From Nocardia lijiangensis NBRC 108240 (GTDB lineage Bacteria > Actinomycetota > Actinomycetes > Mycobacteriales > Mycobacteriaceae), in contig NZ_BDBP01000060.1 of NCBI RefSeq assembly GCF_001613045.1, positions 1 to 59,337 on the forward strand: a stretch of 59,337 nt of DNA, in the 5' to 3' direction. Within the stretch, counting starts at the first letter, position 1. Each line of letters opens with the position of its first letter. The position numbers were made by a program, and so were the translations under genes. This document shows positions 43,053-51,430 of this stretch, piece by piece. The notes under the pieces were generated by a model, which ran no database searches, was not told where the DNA came from, and was given only the letters and a program-made list of their open reading frames with translations.

Positions 43053-44215
43053 GTGTTCCCGCCGCGGTGCTCGGCACCGGACAAACCCATCACGTGACGA
43101 AACGAACCGACGTGTCGATGGCGGGCATGTGCCGCGAGGCGATCGATCGCGCGCTCGCCGACGCCGGGCTCACCATCGCCGATATCGACGCGGTCGTGGT
43201 CGGCAAGGCGCCGGACCTGTTCGAGGGCGTCATGATGCCCGAGCTGCACATGGCCGACGCGCTCGGCGCGACCGGAAAGCCGCTGCTGCGCGTGCACACC
43301 GCCGGTTCGGTCGGCGGTTCCACCGGCGTGGTGGCCGCCAACCTGGTGCAGGCGGGCGTGCACAAGCGCGTGCTCGCGGTCGCCTGGGAGAAGCAGTCGG
43401 AGTCGAATGCCATGTGGGCGTTGTCGATTCCGGTGCCGTTCACCATGCCCGTCGGCGCGGGCGCGGGCGGGTACTTCGCCCCGCACGTGCGTTCCTACAT
43501 CCGCAGGTCGAACGCGCCGAGCCACATCGGGGCGATGGTCGCGGTGAAGGACCGGCGCAACGGCGCCAAGAACCCGCTCGCCCACCTCCAGCAGCCCGAC
43601 ATCACGCTGGAATCGGTGCTCGCCTCGCAGATGCTCTGGGATCCGATCCGCTTCGACGAGACCTGCCCGTCCTCGGACGGCGCCTGCGCGATCGTCCTCG
43701 GCGACGCCGAGGCCGCCGCGGCGGTCGAGGCCGAAGGCAAGAAGGTCGCGTGGGTGCACGGCACCGCGATGCGCACCGAGCCGACCACCTACGCCGGGCG
43801 CGACCAGGTGAACCCGCAGGCGGGCCGGGACGCGGCCGCCGCGCTGTGGAAGGCCGCGGGCATCACCGATCCGCTCGAGGAAATCGACGCCGCCGAGATC
43901 TACGTGCCGTTCTCCTGGTTCGAGCCGATGTGGCTGGAGAACCTCGGTTTCGCGGCGCAGGGCGACGGCTGGAAGCTCACCGAGAAGGGCGAGACCGAGA
44001 TCGGCGGACGCATCCCGGTCAATCCGTCGGGCGGCGTGCTCTCCTCCAACCCGATCGGGGCGTCCGGCCTCATCCGGTTCGCGGAGGCAGCGAAGCAGGT
44101 GATGGGACGAGCGGGCGACTACCAGGTCGACGGCGCGCGCAAGGCCATGGGCCACGCGTACGGCGGTGGGTCCCAATACTTCTCGATGTGGGTTGTAGGT
44201 GCGGAGCCCCGATGA
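43049..44215 (+). CDS. ltp3: thiolase-like lipid-transfer protein Ltp3
   Basis: A 388-residue thiolase-fold protein, larger partner of Ltp4. Core segments include AGSVGGSTGVVAANLVQAGV and NPSGGVLSSNPIGASGLIRF. ATG 43049 overlaps the ltp4 stop, and its own stop overlaps the next gene, so the three are translationally coupled. The open frame upstream of 43049 is out-of-frame ltp4 sequence. Confidence 0.9.
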   Translation: MSVPAAVLGTGQTHHVTKRTDVSMAGMCREAIDRALADAGLTIADIDAVVVGKAPDLFEGVMMPELHMADALGATGKPLLRVHTAGSVGGSTGVVAANLVQAGVHKRVLAVAWEKQSESNAMWALSIPVPFTMPVGAGAGGYFAPHVRSYIRRSNAPSHIGAMVAVKDRRNGAKNPLAHLQQPDITLESVLASQMLWDPIRFDETCPSSDGACAIVLGDAEAAAAVEAEGKKVAWVHGTAMRTEPTTYAGRDQVNPQAGRDAAAALWKAAGITDPLEEIDAAEIYVPFSWFEPMWLENLGFAAQGDGWKLTEKGETEIGGRIPVNPSGGVLSSNPIGASGLIRFAEAAKQVMGRAGDYQVDGARKAMGHAYGGGSQYFSMWVVGAEPR

Positions 44216-44631
44216 CCACCACTATCGAGCATCCCGCCCGCCTCGCCGGGCTCGCATCCCAGGCGGCCGTGCGCGCCCGCGACAAGGACGCATGGCTGGA
44301 TCTGTTCGCGGCCGACGGGATCGTCGAAGATCCCATCGGCCCTTCGGGTTTCGATCCCGAGGGCAAGGGCCACCGCGGGCGTGACGCCATCGCGGCGTTC
44401 TGGGACAAGGCGATCGCGCAGACCGAATCGATCGAGTTCCTCTTCGACGATTCCTTCGCCTGCGGCAAGGAGGTGGCCTTCACCGGCACCATCCGCACCC
44501 TTATCGGCGGGCATCGGATCGACGCCGAAGGCGTGTTCACCTACAAGGTCGACGACGCGGGCAAGATCGCCGCGCTGCGCGCGTTCTGGGAGGTCGACCG
44601 AGCGATGGCGACCGCCGAGCGCGTCGGCTGA
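44212..44631 (+). CDS. SnoaL/ketosteroid-isomerase-like protein
   Basis: A 139-residue NTF2-fold protein: RARDKDAWLDLFAADGIVED and the core GRDAIAAFWDKAI are the usual opening of the SnoaL/ketosteroid isomerase group, ending in DDAGKIAALRAFWEVDRAM. It is coupled to ltp3 by an ATGA overlap. Members act as isomerases, hydratases or cyclases, and a sterol role is inferred from the operon. A strong terminator follows at 44664. Confidence 0.8.
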   Translation: MTTTIEHPARLAGLASQAAVRARDKDAWLDLFAADGIVEDPIGPSGFDPEGKGHRGRDAIAAFWDKAIAQTESIEFLFDDSFACGKEVAFTGTIRTLIGGHRIDAEGVFTYKVDDAGKIAALRAFWEVDRAMATAERVG

Positions 44632-44663
44632 TACTCGCTGCCTTTTCCCTGGGGCAGCAGACG

Positions 44664-44709
44664 AAAAGGCCCTCGAACCGGCGGGGAACTCCGGTTCGAG
44701 GGCCTTTTT
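44664..44709. terminator. bidirectional intrinsic terminator between SnoaL-like gene and cyp125
   Basis: An 18-bp perfect stem (44664-44681 with 44691-44708) has four A at the left base and five T at the right base. It can stop transcripts from both sides of the convergent pair. Confidence 0.93.
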
Positions 44710-44716
44710 CGCGAGG

Positions 44717-45979
44717 TCAGTGCGCGACCGGGCAGCCGCCCTTGTAGTCGACCGGGAATTCCTTGATTCCGTTCAGCCAGCCGGAGCGCAGGCGCTTCGC
44801 GTCGCCGAGCTTGCTGATGTCGGGCAGGTGGTCGGCAATGGCGTTGAAGATCAGGTCGATCTCCAGGCGGGCGAGGTTCGCGCCGATGCAGAAGTGCGCG
44901 CCGGTGCCGCCGAAGGACAGGTGCTGATTGTCCTTGCGGGTGATGTCGAACTTCTCCGGGTTCTCGAAGACGTCCTCGTCGAAGTTGGCCGACCGGTACA
45001 GCATCACGAGCCGTTCGCCCTTCTTGATTTGCACGCCCCCGAGTTCGGTGTCCTCCAGGGCGGTGCGCTGGAAGGAGGTGACCGGGGTGGCCCACCGGAT
45101 GATCTCGTCGGCGGCGGTGGCCGGGCGTTCCTTCTTGAACAGTTCCCACTGGTCGGGGTTGTCCAGGAAGGCCATCATGCCGTGGGTGATGGCGTTGCGG
45201 GTCGTCTCGTTGCCCGCCACGGCCAGCATGATGACGAAGAAGCCGAACTCCTCCTCGCTGAGCTTGTCGCCGTCGATGTCGGCCTCGATCAGGGTGGTCA
45301 CGATGTCGTCGGCGGGACACGCCTTACGCGCCTGCGCCATCTGGTAGGCGTAGCCGAGGATCTCGGCCGAAGCGGCCAGCGGGTCGGCGTCGTTCTCCGG
45401 ATCGTCGTAGCCGGTCATCTGGTTCGACCAGGTGAAGACCTTCATCCGGTCTTCCTGGGGCACACCGATCAGCTCGGCGATCGCCTGCAGCGGCAGCTCG
45501 CACGCGACCTGGGTGACGAAGTCGCCCGCACCCGACTCGGCCGCGCTCTTGACGATCTGTTCGGCCCTGGCCGAGAGTTCGGCGCGCAAGCCGTTGATGG
45601 CGCGCGGGGTGAAGCCGCGCGAGATGATCTTGCGCAGCTTGGTGTGCTCGGGCGCGTCCATGTTGAGCAGCACGATGCGCTGGAGCTCGATCTGCTCGCG
45701 GGTGATGTCGTCGTTGAAGCGCGGGATCGCGGTGTTCTCGAAGCTGGAGAACACATCGCCGCGCCGCGAGACCTCCTTGACGTCGGCGTGCTTGCTCACC
45801 ACCCAGAAACCCTCGTCGTGGAAGCCACCGGTCTCGGGTGACTGCGGGTTCCACCAGATCGGTGCGGTGCGGCGCAGTTCGGCGAATTCTTCGACCGGAA
45901 CTCGCTCGGCGTAGATGTCAGGGTCCGTGACGTCGAACCCCTCCGGCAGATTCGGGCGGACGTTCCGAGTTTCAACCAC
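44717..45979 (-). CDS. cyp125: CYP125, steroid C26 hydroxylase
   Basis: A 420-residue P450. The I-helix is AGNETTRN, ExxR is EIIR, and the heme loop is FGGTGAHFCIG with the cysteine ligand. CYP125 oxidises C26 of cholesterol or cholest-4-en-3-one to the carboxylate, the entry to side-chain degradation. I chose GTG 45979, preceded by GGAGAC at the right distance; the open frame to 46156 covers both operators. cyp125 and fadA5 are divergent as in M. tuberculosis. Confidence 0.94.
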   Translation of the reverse strand: MVETRNVRPNLPEGFDVTDPDIYAERVPVEEFAELRRTAPIWWNPQSPETGGFHDEGFWVVSKHADVKEVSRRGDVFSSFENTAIPRFNDDITREQIELQRIVLLNMDAPEHTKLRKIISRGFTPRAINGLRAELSARAEQIVKSAAESGAGDFVTQVACELPLQAIAELIGVPQEDRMKVFTWSNQMTGYDDPENDADPLAASAEILGYAYQMAQARKACPADDIVTTLIEADIDGDKLSEEEFGFFVIMLAVAGNETTRNAITHGMMAFLDNPDQWELFKKERPATAADEIIRWATPVTSFQRTALEDTELGGVQIKKGERLVMLYRSANFDEDVFENPEKFDITRKDNQHLSFGGTGAHFCIGANLARLEIDLIFNAIADHLPDISKLGDAKRLRSGWLNGIKEFPVDYKGGCPVAH

Positions 45980-46000
45980 CGGATGTCTCCTTCGACAAAC

Positions 46001-46014
46001 TGAAACACGTTCTA
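46001..46014. promoter_or_regulatory. KstR-type operator at cyp125
   Basis: TGAAACACGTTCTA fits all eight fixed positions and lies 22 bases ahead of cyp125. Confidence 0.75.
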
Positions 46015-46068
46015 CAATCAATTGCAGCACAGCCGGAAGGACTAGTAAAGAAGCGCAGCCCATCCGGC

Positions 46069-46082
46069 TGGCACACGTTTCA
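46069..46082. promoter_or_regulatory. weaker KstR-type site at fadA5
   Basis: TGGCACACGTTTCA matches seven of eight fixed positions (AAC is CAC) and lies 27 bases ahead of fadA5. With 46001 it gives two sites in one divergent promoter, as in the PKS-P450 region. Confidence 0.5.
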
Positions 46083-46109
46083 GTTTTTGTCCCCAGAGGA
46101 AGGTTCAAG

Positions 46110-47273
46110 ATGGGCACACCCGTCATCGTCGAGGCCGCTCGCACCCCGATCGGCAAGCGCGGCGGCTGGCTTTCCGGCCTGCACGCCGCCGAACTCCTCG
46201 GCCTGACCCAGCGCGGACTGCTCGAGCGAGCCCACCTGGATCCGGCTCAGGTGGAGCAGGTCATCGGCGGCTGCGTCACCCAGGCGGGCGAGCAGTCCAA
46301 CAACGTCACCCGGGTCGCGTGGCTGCACGCCGGGCTGCCGTGGCAGGCAGGCGCGACCACGATCGACGCCCAGTGCGGTTCGGCGCAGCAGGCCAACCAC
46401 CTGGTGGCCGGCCTGATCGCCGCAGGCGCGATCGATATCGGCATGGCCTGCGGCGTCGAGGCGATGAGCCGAGTTCCGTTGGGCGCCAACGTCGGCGAGC
46501 ACGCCGGTCCGCGCAGGCCCGCGTCGTGGAGCATCGACCTGCCCAACCAGTTCGAGGCCGCGGAGCGGATTGCCAAGCGGCGCGGCATCTCTCGCGCCGA
46601 TGTCGACGAGTTCGGTGCGCGCTCGCAGCGCCTCGCCGGGCAGGCGTGGGCCGAGGGGCGCTTCGATCGCGAGGTGCTGCCGATCACCGCGCCCGCGGTG
46701 GACAAGGAAGGCAACCTCACGGGCGAGAAGCTGGACGTCAGCCGGGATCAGGGCCTGCGCGAGACCACGGCGGAGGGCCTGGCCAAGCTGAAGCCCGTGC
46801 TGGAGGGCGGCGTGCACACCGCGGGCAGCTCGTCACAGATCTCCGACGGAGCGGCCGCGGTGCTGCTGATGGACGAAAAGGCCGCGCAGCGAGCGGGTTT
46901 GCGGCCGCGGGCGCGAATCGTGACGCAGGCGCTCGTCGGCGCCGAGCCGGAATTCCACCTGGACGGCCCGGTGCAGGCGTGCACCCGCCTGCTCGAGCGC
47001 TCCGGGATGAATATCGGCGACATCGACCTTTTCGAGATCAACGAGGCCTTCGCGTCGGTGGCGCTTTCGTGGGCTTCTGTCCACCAGCCGGACATGGACC
47101 GGGTGAATGTCAACGGCGGTGCGATCGCCCTCGGCCATCCGGTAGGGTCCACCGGATCCCGGCTCATCACAACGGCTTTGCACGAACTGGAGCGCACCGG
47201 CGGCAGCACCGCAATGGTGCTCATGTGTGCCGGTGGCGCACTCGCGACAGGTACGATCATCGAGCGGTTGTAG
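46110..47273 (+). CDS. fadA5: steroid thiolase FadA5
   Basis: A 387-residue thiolase. The nucleophile is C89 in DAQCGSAQQA, the His motif is GGAIALGHPVGSTGS, NEAFAS is present and the second catalytic cysteine is in LMCAGGALATG. FadA5 cleaves 3-ketoacyl-CoA steroid side chains to give the C22 intermediate. ATG 46110 follows GAGGAAGG. The larger frame upstream runs through the operators. Confidence 0.94.
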   Translation: MGTPVIVEAARTPIGKRGGWLSGLHAAELLGLTQRGLLERAHLDPAQVEQVIGGCVTQAGEQSNNVTRVAWLHAGLPWQAGATTIDAQCGSAQQANHLVAGLIAAGAIDIGMACGVEAMSRVPLGANVGEHAGPRRPASWSIDLPNQFEAAERIAKRRGISRADVDEFGARSQRLAGQAWAEGRFDREVLPITAPAVDKEGNLTGEKLDVSRDQGLRETTAEGLAKLKPVLEGGVHTAGSSSQISDGAAAVLLMDEKAAQRAGLRPRARIVTQALVGAEPEFHLDGPVQACTRLLERSGMNIGDIDLFEINEAFASVALSWASVHQPDMDRVNVNGGAIALGHPVGSTGSRLITTALHELERTGGSTAMVLMCAGGALATGTIIERL

Positions 47274-47636
47274 CAACTTCAACTAATTTCGCGCCCATTT
47301 GTTGAACGTTCATCCCAGAGACCGCAAAACGTGTCGTACGCCACACAACTACCAGTACAGTCGACTAGATGAGATGTCAGCTATCTTTTCGCTATCATTG
47401 CCCGGTCCGGGAAGACCCCCGCGACGGGCCAGAACCGGGTCGTACCGCCTCTCCACTAGAGACGTTGGCGTGACCCGCAAACGCAACCGTCTCAGTGACT
47501 TCGCGGACCTCGCACCTGGAAGCTTCAAGGAAATCCTGAATCAGGCGTAGGTTTTCAGTTACTGAGCCGCTAATATCAATGATACGTATCCGAGATAACG
47601 ACTGTTAGTACAGCGAAGGGAATTGGGCGGCTCACA
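47274..47636. other. 363-base gap with one possible small ORF
   Basis: The gap between fadA5 and the EspR-like gene is more AT-rich than its surroundings. It holds a possible 26-codon ORF (GTG 47470 to TAG 47550) reading RKRNRLSDFADLAPGSFKEI. A tidy ORF this short could be a leader peptide or chance; I see no ribosome site. The rest should include the promoter of the EspR-like gene. Confidence 0.3.
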
Positions 47637-48053
47637 ATGGCTGATTTCGCGGCGCGGCTGAACAAGCTGTTCGAAACCGTGCATCCCCCGGGGCGCAAGC
47701 CGCACACCAACGCGGAGGTTGCGGCTGCGCTGACGGCCTCCGGGCATCCGATCTCGAAACCGTATCTCTCGCAGTTGCGGTCGGGCCAGCGGACCAACCC
47801 GTCGGACGAAACGGTGGCTGCACTGGCCAAGTTCTTCAAGGTCAAGCCGGACTACTTCTTCAACGACATCTATGCCGCCAAGATCGATCACGATCTAGAG
47901 CTGCTGTCCCAGCTGCAGGGCTACGGACTGCGTCGGCTGTCGAGTAGGGCGTTCGATCTGTCCGAAGAATCACAGAACCTTCTCACCTCCATGGCGGAGA
48001 AGTTGCGGGCGAGCGAGGGCTTGCCCGAAATTCCTCCGGATGGAACCGAATAA
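47637..48053 (+). CDS. EspR-like XRE regulator
   Basis: A 138-residue helix-turn-helix protein of the EspR type. The N terminus FAARLNKLFETVHPPGRKPH and the HTH core (TNAEVAAALTASGHPISKPY with SQLRSGQRTNP) match EspR of mycobacteria almost throughout, and the C terminus is the short helical dimer region. EspR is a nucleoid-associated regulator that controls ESX-1 genes and others. Here it lies next to a membrane protein and an IrrE-type protease, which transcribe toward it. Confidence 0.87.
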   Translation: MADFAARLNKLFETVHPPGRKPHTNAEVAAALTASGHPISKPYLSQLRSGQRTNPSDETVAALAKFFKVKPDYFFNDIYAAKIDHDLELLSQLQGYGLRRLSSRAFDLSEESQNLLTSMAEKLRASEGLPEIPPDGTE

Positions 48054-48066
48054 GGTTCTCCCACAG

Positions 48067-48103
48067 CGCAGCACAGTGCGGCCATCGGTCGCACTGTGCT
48101 GCG
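48067..48103. terminator. hairpin after the EspR-like gene
   Basis: CGCAGCACAGTGCG pairs perfectly with CGCACTGTGCTGCG over a nine-base loop, 14 bases after the stop. The T run is weak (TTGTG). Confidence 0.6.
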
Positions 48104-48586
48104 TTGTGCACAAACCTGCCCGAGGGCGGGTCGAGAACCACCGCGGCACACAGGTTCCCGCCGAATCCAATTCGGCGGAGTCCGTGCATTCCCTGGAGTT
48201 CTCGGATTGAGCGAGCGTCCTCGGATTGCGTGCCGATTCGGATTCCGTGCTGCGCAAGAACGTTTGTAAGTACATGTGAGCGGATCGATACCGCACGGCA
48301 CGCGATCGCCATTGCGCAAACGCGTGCCACACCGCGGAAGACAAGGCGGACGAGTTCCGCTCTCGTTCGGAAGCCCTGATTTTCCGGGGCGCATTCCATT
48401 CCCCTGATGGACGCGGGTCCAACTCTGGTCCTGCGCCGCTGCCGTCACGGTGACGATGTCATCACCGCTCGTCCGTCGGCGCGGTGAGTAGTGCAGTCAT
48501 CCCCCAATCGGCAGTGGAGTTCGTCGACAGCACAGATCGCCGAAAGCTCGGGGCGTCACGGGCTGTCACCGAGTCGCGCCAGCAGG
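48104..48586. other. gap without supportable gene
   Basis: About 480 bases with several overlapping open frames on the minus strand that have biased, Arg/Ser/Pro-rich composition and no ribosome site. I see no gene, repeat or RNA signal I can support. Confidence 0.5.
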
Positions 48587-49609
48587 TCATCGACCGGCGG
48601 GCTGTTCAGCGTGCACGCCGGTCGTGGACCTATAGGCGCGTGCGATCGCCTGCACCCAGCCGCGCGCACTGACGCCCTCCGGCGGTGCGATCCATCTGGC
48701 GTCTATCACTATGTGCCCCAAGGGATTTCGCGACCACTGTGCGACTCGCTCGGCGCGCTCGGCGATGGTGGGGAGCGGGGCGCCTGCGGCCGCGAGCTCG
48801 ACACCGCCACCCGACTGCAAGTAGAGGGCGTCCATGATCTGGGCGACCTGATCCGACGCCCGCAGCTGCGTGGAGGTTCCGGGCTGGTCGTGCGTCACTA
48901 CCTCGGGGAACCGTCCGACCAGCAGGCGGTGCAGCGGCCGGATCTGGCGCAGCAGCACCCTGGCCCGCACCCACAGTTCCACCACGATCCACACGGCGCC
49001 GAAAGCGATGAGCAGCGCGGCGATTTCCCACGCCGACCAGCCCCACGCGGGTTGGCCCGCGGGCGCGCGCGGTTCGTCGGCCAGCGCACGGTGCACCTGA
49101 AGAATCGCGAGCACGCCGACCAGTGCGGTACCGCCGGTGTAGAGGGCGATGCCGCGACCCAGCGTCGTCCAGTCCAGGTTGCGCAGTCCGGTCACGACGA
49201 CGAAGAGCGCGCCGAGCACGACGAGCATCCAGCCGAACGTGTACGACCACGCCAGCGCGATGGACACCGCGGTGGCGCCCGTCGCGTAGATCACCATGGC
49301 GATCTGACGCAGATTGCGGCGTGAGACCACCGGCCACGCGGCGGCGGCCACCACCGAAGTGGCGGTGACGAACGCGAGCCAGGCCGACAGCACGACGCCG
49401 TCGGAGAGCAGACCCGCGCGCAGCCCGTGCGGTCGCAGATTGTCTATGGCGAGGGCGATTCCGGGCACCGCGACGGTCGCGCCGAGCGCGACGGCGGCCA
49501 CCGCGACGACGATCGCCACCCGCGCCGTCGTCGCGGGTTTCACCAGCACGCGCCCCACGCGCGCGCCCGCGGCCACCCAGACCAGCATGGCCGTCGACCA
49601 GAACGTCAT
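48587..49609 (-). CDS. polytopic membrane protein with cytosolic C-terminal domain
   Basis: A 340-residue protein with about seven membrane helices in residues 1-220, followed by a soluble C-terminal domain that includes DALYLQSGGGVELAAAG and ends in EQPAGR. The layout matches the actinobacterial MAB_1171c-type family usually found beside IrrE-like proteases and XRE regulators; I assign this from layout, not a search. Its ATG overlaps the protease stop (ATGA), so it is made with it. Function unknown; a signal sensor or protease partner is an inference. Confidence 0.8.
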   Translation of the reverse strand: MTFWSTAMLVWVAAGARVGRVLVKPATTARVAIVVAVAAVALGATVAVPGIALAIDNLRPHGLRAGLLSDGVVLSAWLAFVTATSVVAAAAWPVVSRRNLRQIAMVIYATGATAVSIALAWSYTFGWMLVVLGALFVVVTGLRNLDWTTLGRGIALYTGGTALVGVLAILQVHRALADEPRAPAGQPAWGWSAWEIAALLIAFGAVWIVVELWVRARVLLRQIRPLHRLLVGRFPEVVTHDQPGTSTQLRASDQVAQIMDALYLQSGGGVELAAAGAPLPTIAERAERVAQWSRNPLGHIVIDARWIAPPEGVSARGWVQAIARAYRSTTGVHAEQPAGR

Positions 49610-50121
49610 CCGAGTGCCTCATCGAATCGAAGGACCGAGACGCCCGCGCCCCGGCTGTTGAAGACGCGCAGCCGGGTCATCAGCATGGCGGCGAAGGTCT
49701 CGGCCTCCCATTCGGCCAGCTCGTCGGCGCCGTCGTCGACGATCTGCTGATGGGCGCGCTGGCTGAGCATGTAGGCGATCAGGTCGTCACTCGCCTCCAA
49801 CGTCACCTCGGGCGCGGGCGCGCCTTCGTGGTCGAACACGATGTGGCCGAGTTCGTGGGCCAGCGTGTGGTCGCGGCTGGGCAACGCGGTCGCCAGCACG
49901 ATGACGTCCCGGTCGGGATAGAACCTGCGCTGGCCGCAGACACCGGGACCCAGTTGGGCGCTGGCGATTTCGATTTCCCGCTCGCGCTCGTTCGCGATCG
50001 CGGCGACCACTTCGTCCAGGGTGGTGGCGTCGAAGTCGGCGGCCACGGCGCACACCGCGTCGACCGCGGCCGCCACGCGCCGGTAGGACCGGGAACTGCT
50101 CTGCGTCCTGCTTTCACTCAT
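49606..50121 (-). CDS. ImmA/IrrE-family metallopeptidase
   Basis: A 171-residue zinc peptidase. The zinc motif HELGH lies at 89-93 and the third-ligand glutamate is in the following helix (EWEAETFAA). IrrE and ImmA proteases cleave XRE-family repressors; the likely local substrate is the EspR-like protein. I chose ATG 50121 with GAGGGAG upstream. The open frame further upstream reads through the GSAG gene. Confidence 0.87.
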   Translation of the reverse strand: MSESRTQSSSRSYRRVAAAVDAVCAVAADFDATTLDEVVAAIANEREREIEIASAQLGPGVCGQRRFYPDRDVIVLATALPSRDHTLAHELGHIVFDHEGAPAPEVTLEASDDLIAYMLSQRAHQQIVDDGADELAEWEAETFAAMLMTRLRVFNSRGAGVSVLRFDEALG

Positions 50122-50131
50122 AGCTGCTCCC

Positions 50132-51199
50132 TCACAACCTTGGGCCGAAGAACTGGGCGCGGGCAGCGTCCACCCTGGCCTGCGCGGCGGAGGCGCTCTG
50201 GAAACTGACCGCGCCGGAACCGGTTCCGGCGAGCGCGAGCGCGATGAGTCCGCCGACGATCGAGAGCACGTTCGGTTCGGGAAGTCCGTCGTCCGCGCTC
50301 GTCGGGCGCACGTCGTGGTTCGGGTTGGCGGGCTCCTGGGGTGCGGCGGGAGCGGGCGCCGGTGCGGGAGGAGGCGCCTGTTCCGGAACCGCCTCGGGGG
50401 CGGGCGGTGCGGCGACAGGGACCGGGCCGAGCTGCGGAGCGGGGACGGGCGGAATGACAAGGGGCGCTGGCGGAACCACCGGAGCGGGCGGTGTCGGCAG
50501 CGGGATCAGCAGAAGCAACAACGGCGTGGCGGAGCCGACCGCGGCTGAACCTACGGCGGCGGAACCGACGCCCGCCGAGCCGAGACTCGCAGAACCGACA
50601 CCCGCCGAACCAACACCCGCGGAACCAACACCAGCCGAACCAACACCAGCGGAAGCGATGCCCGCGGAACCGATACCGGCCGAGCCGACGGCCGCCGAGC
50701 CGATACCGGCCGAGCCGACGGCCGCCGAGCCGACCGCGACGCCGAGACCGGCCGAACCGGTGCCGAGCAGCGCGCCCAATCCGGCGGAACCGGTGCCGAG
50801 CAGTGCACCCAATCCCGCAGAGCCGGTGCTGAGTACAGCGCCGAGCCCGGCGGAACCGGTCGCGCCTGCCGAACCCAACCCCGCCGAACCCGCGGCCCCG
50901 GCGGAACCGAGCGCGGCGGAACCGGCCGCACCTGCCGAACCCAGTCCTGTCGAACCCGCACCACCGACCGAACTCACGCCGGACGAACCGATCTCCTCGG
51001 CGGCGGGTTCGGGAGTCATTGGGACCAGCGGCAATCCGGGCCCGGTGGAGGAAGCGCTCGACGCGGGGACGCGCGGCTGTCCCGGTTCCCCGAGCGGTAT
51101 GCCACCCGGTTGCGCGAGGGCGGCGACGGAACCGAGTAGCGCAAACCCGGTCACAGCTCCGGCTAGTGCCACCGCACGGAATGCGCGACCAACGGCCAT
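50132..51199 (-). CDS. secreted GSAG-repeat protein
   Basis: A 355-residue protein with a signal peptide (1-29, ending VAALAQ) and an acidic linker. A low-complexity block (about 72-228) is built of the pentapeptide GSAGx, with x mostly Val, Leu, Ile or Ala. A proline-rich segment (235-290) and a hydrophobic stretch (311-333) that could anchor it follow. GGGGAAGG precedes ATG 51199. It sits 10 bases before the protease gene on the same strand and is likely its first operon member. The opposite strand also has a long frame here, but lacks a signal peptide. Confidence 0.7.
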   Translation of the reverse strand: MAVGRAFRAVALAGAVTGFALLGSVAALAQPGGIPLGEPGQPRVPASSASSTGPGLPLVPMTPEPAAEEIGSSGVSSVGGAGSTGLGSAGAAGSAALGSAGAAGSAGLGSAGATGSAGLGAVLSTGSAGLGALLGTGSAGLGALLGTGSAGLGVAVGSAAVGSAGIGSAAVGSAGIGSAGIASAGVGSAGVGSAGVGSAGVGSASLGSAGVGSAAVGSAAVGSATPLLLLLIPLPTPPAPVVPPAPLVIPPVPAPQLGPVPVAAPPAPEAVPEQAPPPAPAPAPAAPQEPANPNHDVRPTSADDGLPEPNVLSIVGGLIALALAGTGSGAVSFQSASAAQARVDAARAQFFGPRL

Positions 51200-51430
51200 G
51201 CGCTAGCCTTCCCCTCTTCGTACAGCGCAGATCTGTGCCCGGTCGCAACACCTCATCCGGGACTTTTGACGGACGGGTGCTCATAGTAAACCCCCATCCT
51301 GAACCTCGCAGGAAAAGGATGGGGGCGGCCGGCGACACCCTGAGCGACTCGCGACGCGCGTCACTCGGGTTAGCCCAAACTTCACTGGGCAGGCTCAGAT
51401 CCCGCCCAGCAAACAAATTGAGGGGTCCGC

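Noticed and set aside
46110..46818. Minus-strand frame 46080-46817 as a gene
   Set aside because: Antisense to fadA5, biased composition, no domain.
47921..48448. Minus-strand ORFs of 138 to 175 codons after the EspR-like gene
   Set aside because: They overlap one another in all frames, have Arg/Ser/Pro-biased content and no ribosome site.
50244..51206. 320-codon plus-strand frame rich in AEPTPAEP
   Set aside because: It is antisense to the GSAG protein. It lacks a signal peptide or ribosome site, and the minus strand has both plus operon spacing to the protease gene.
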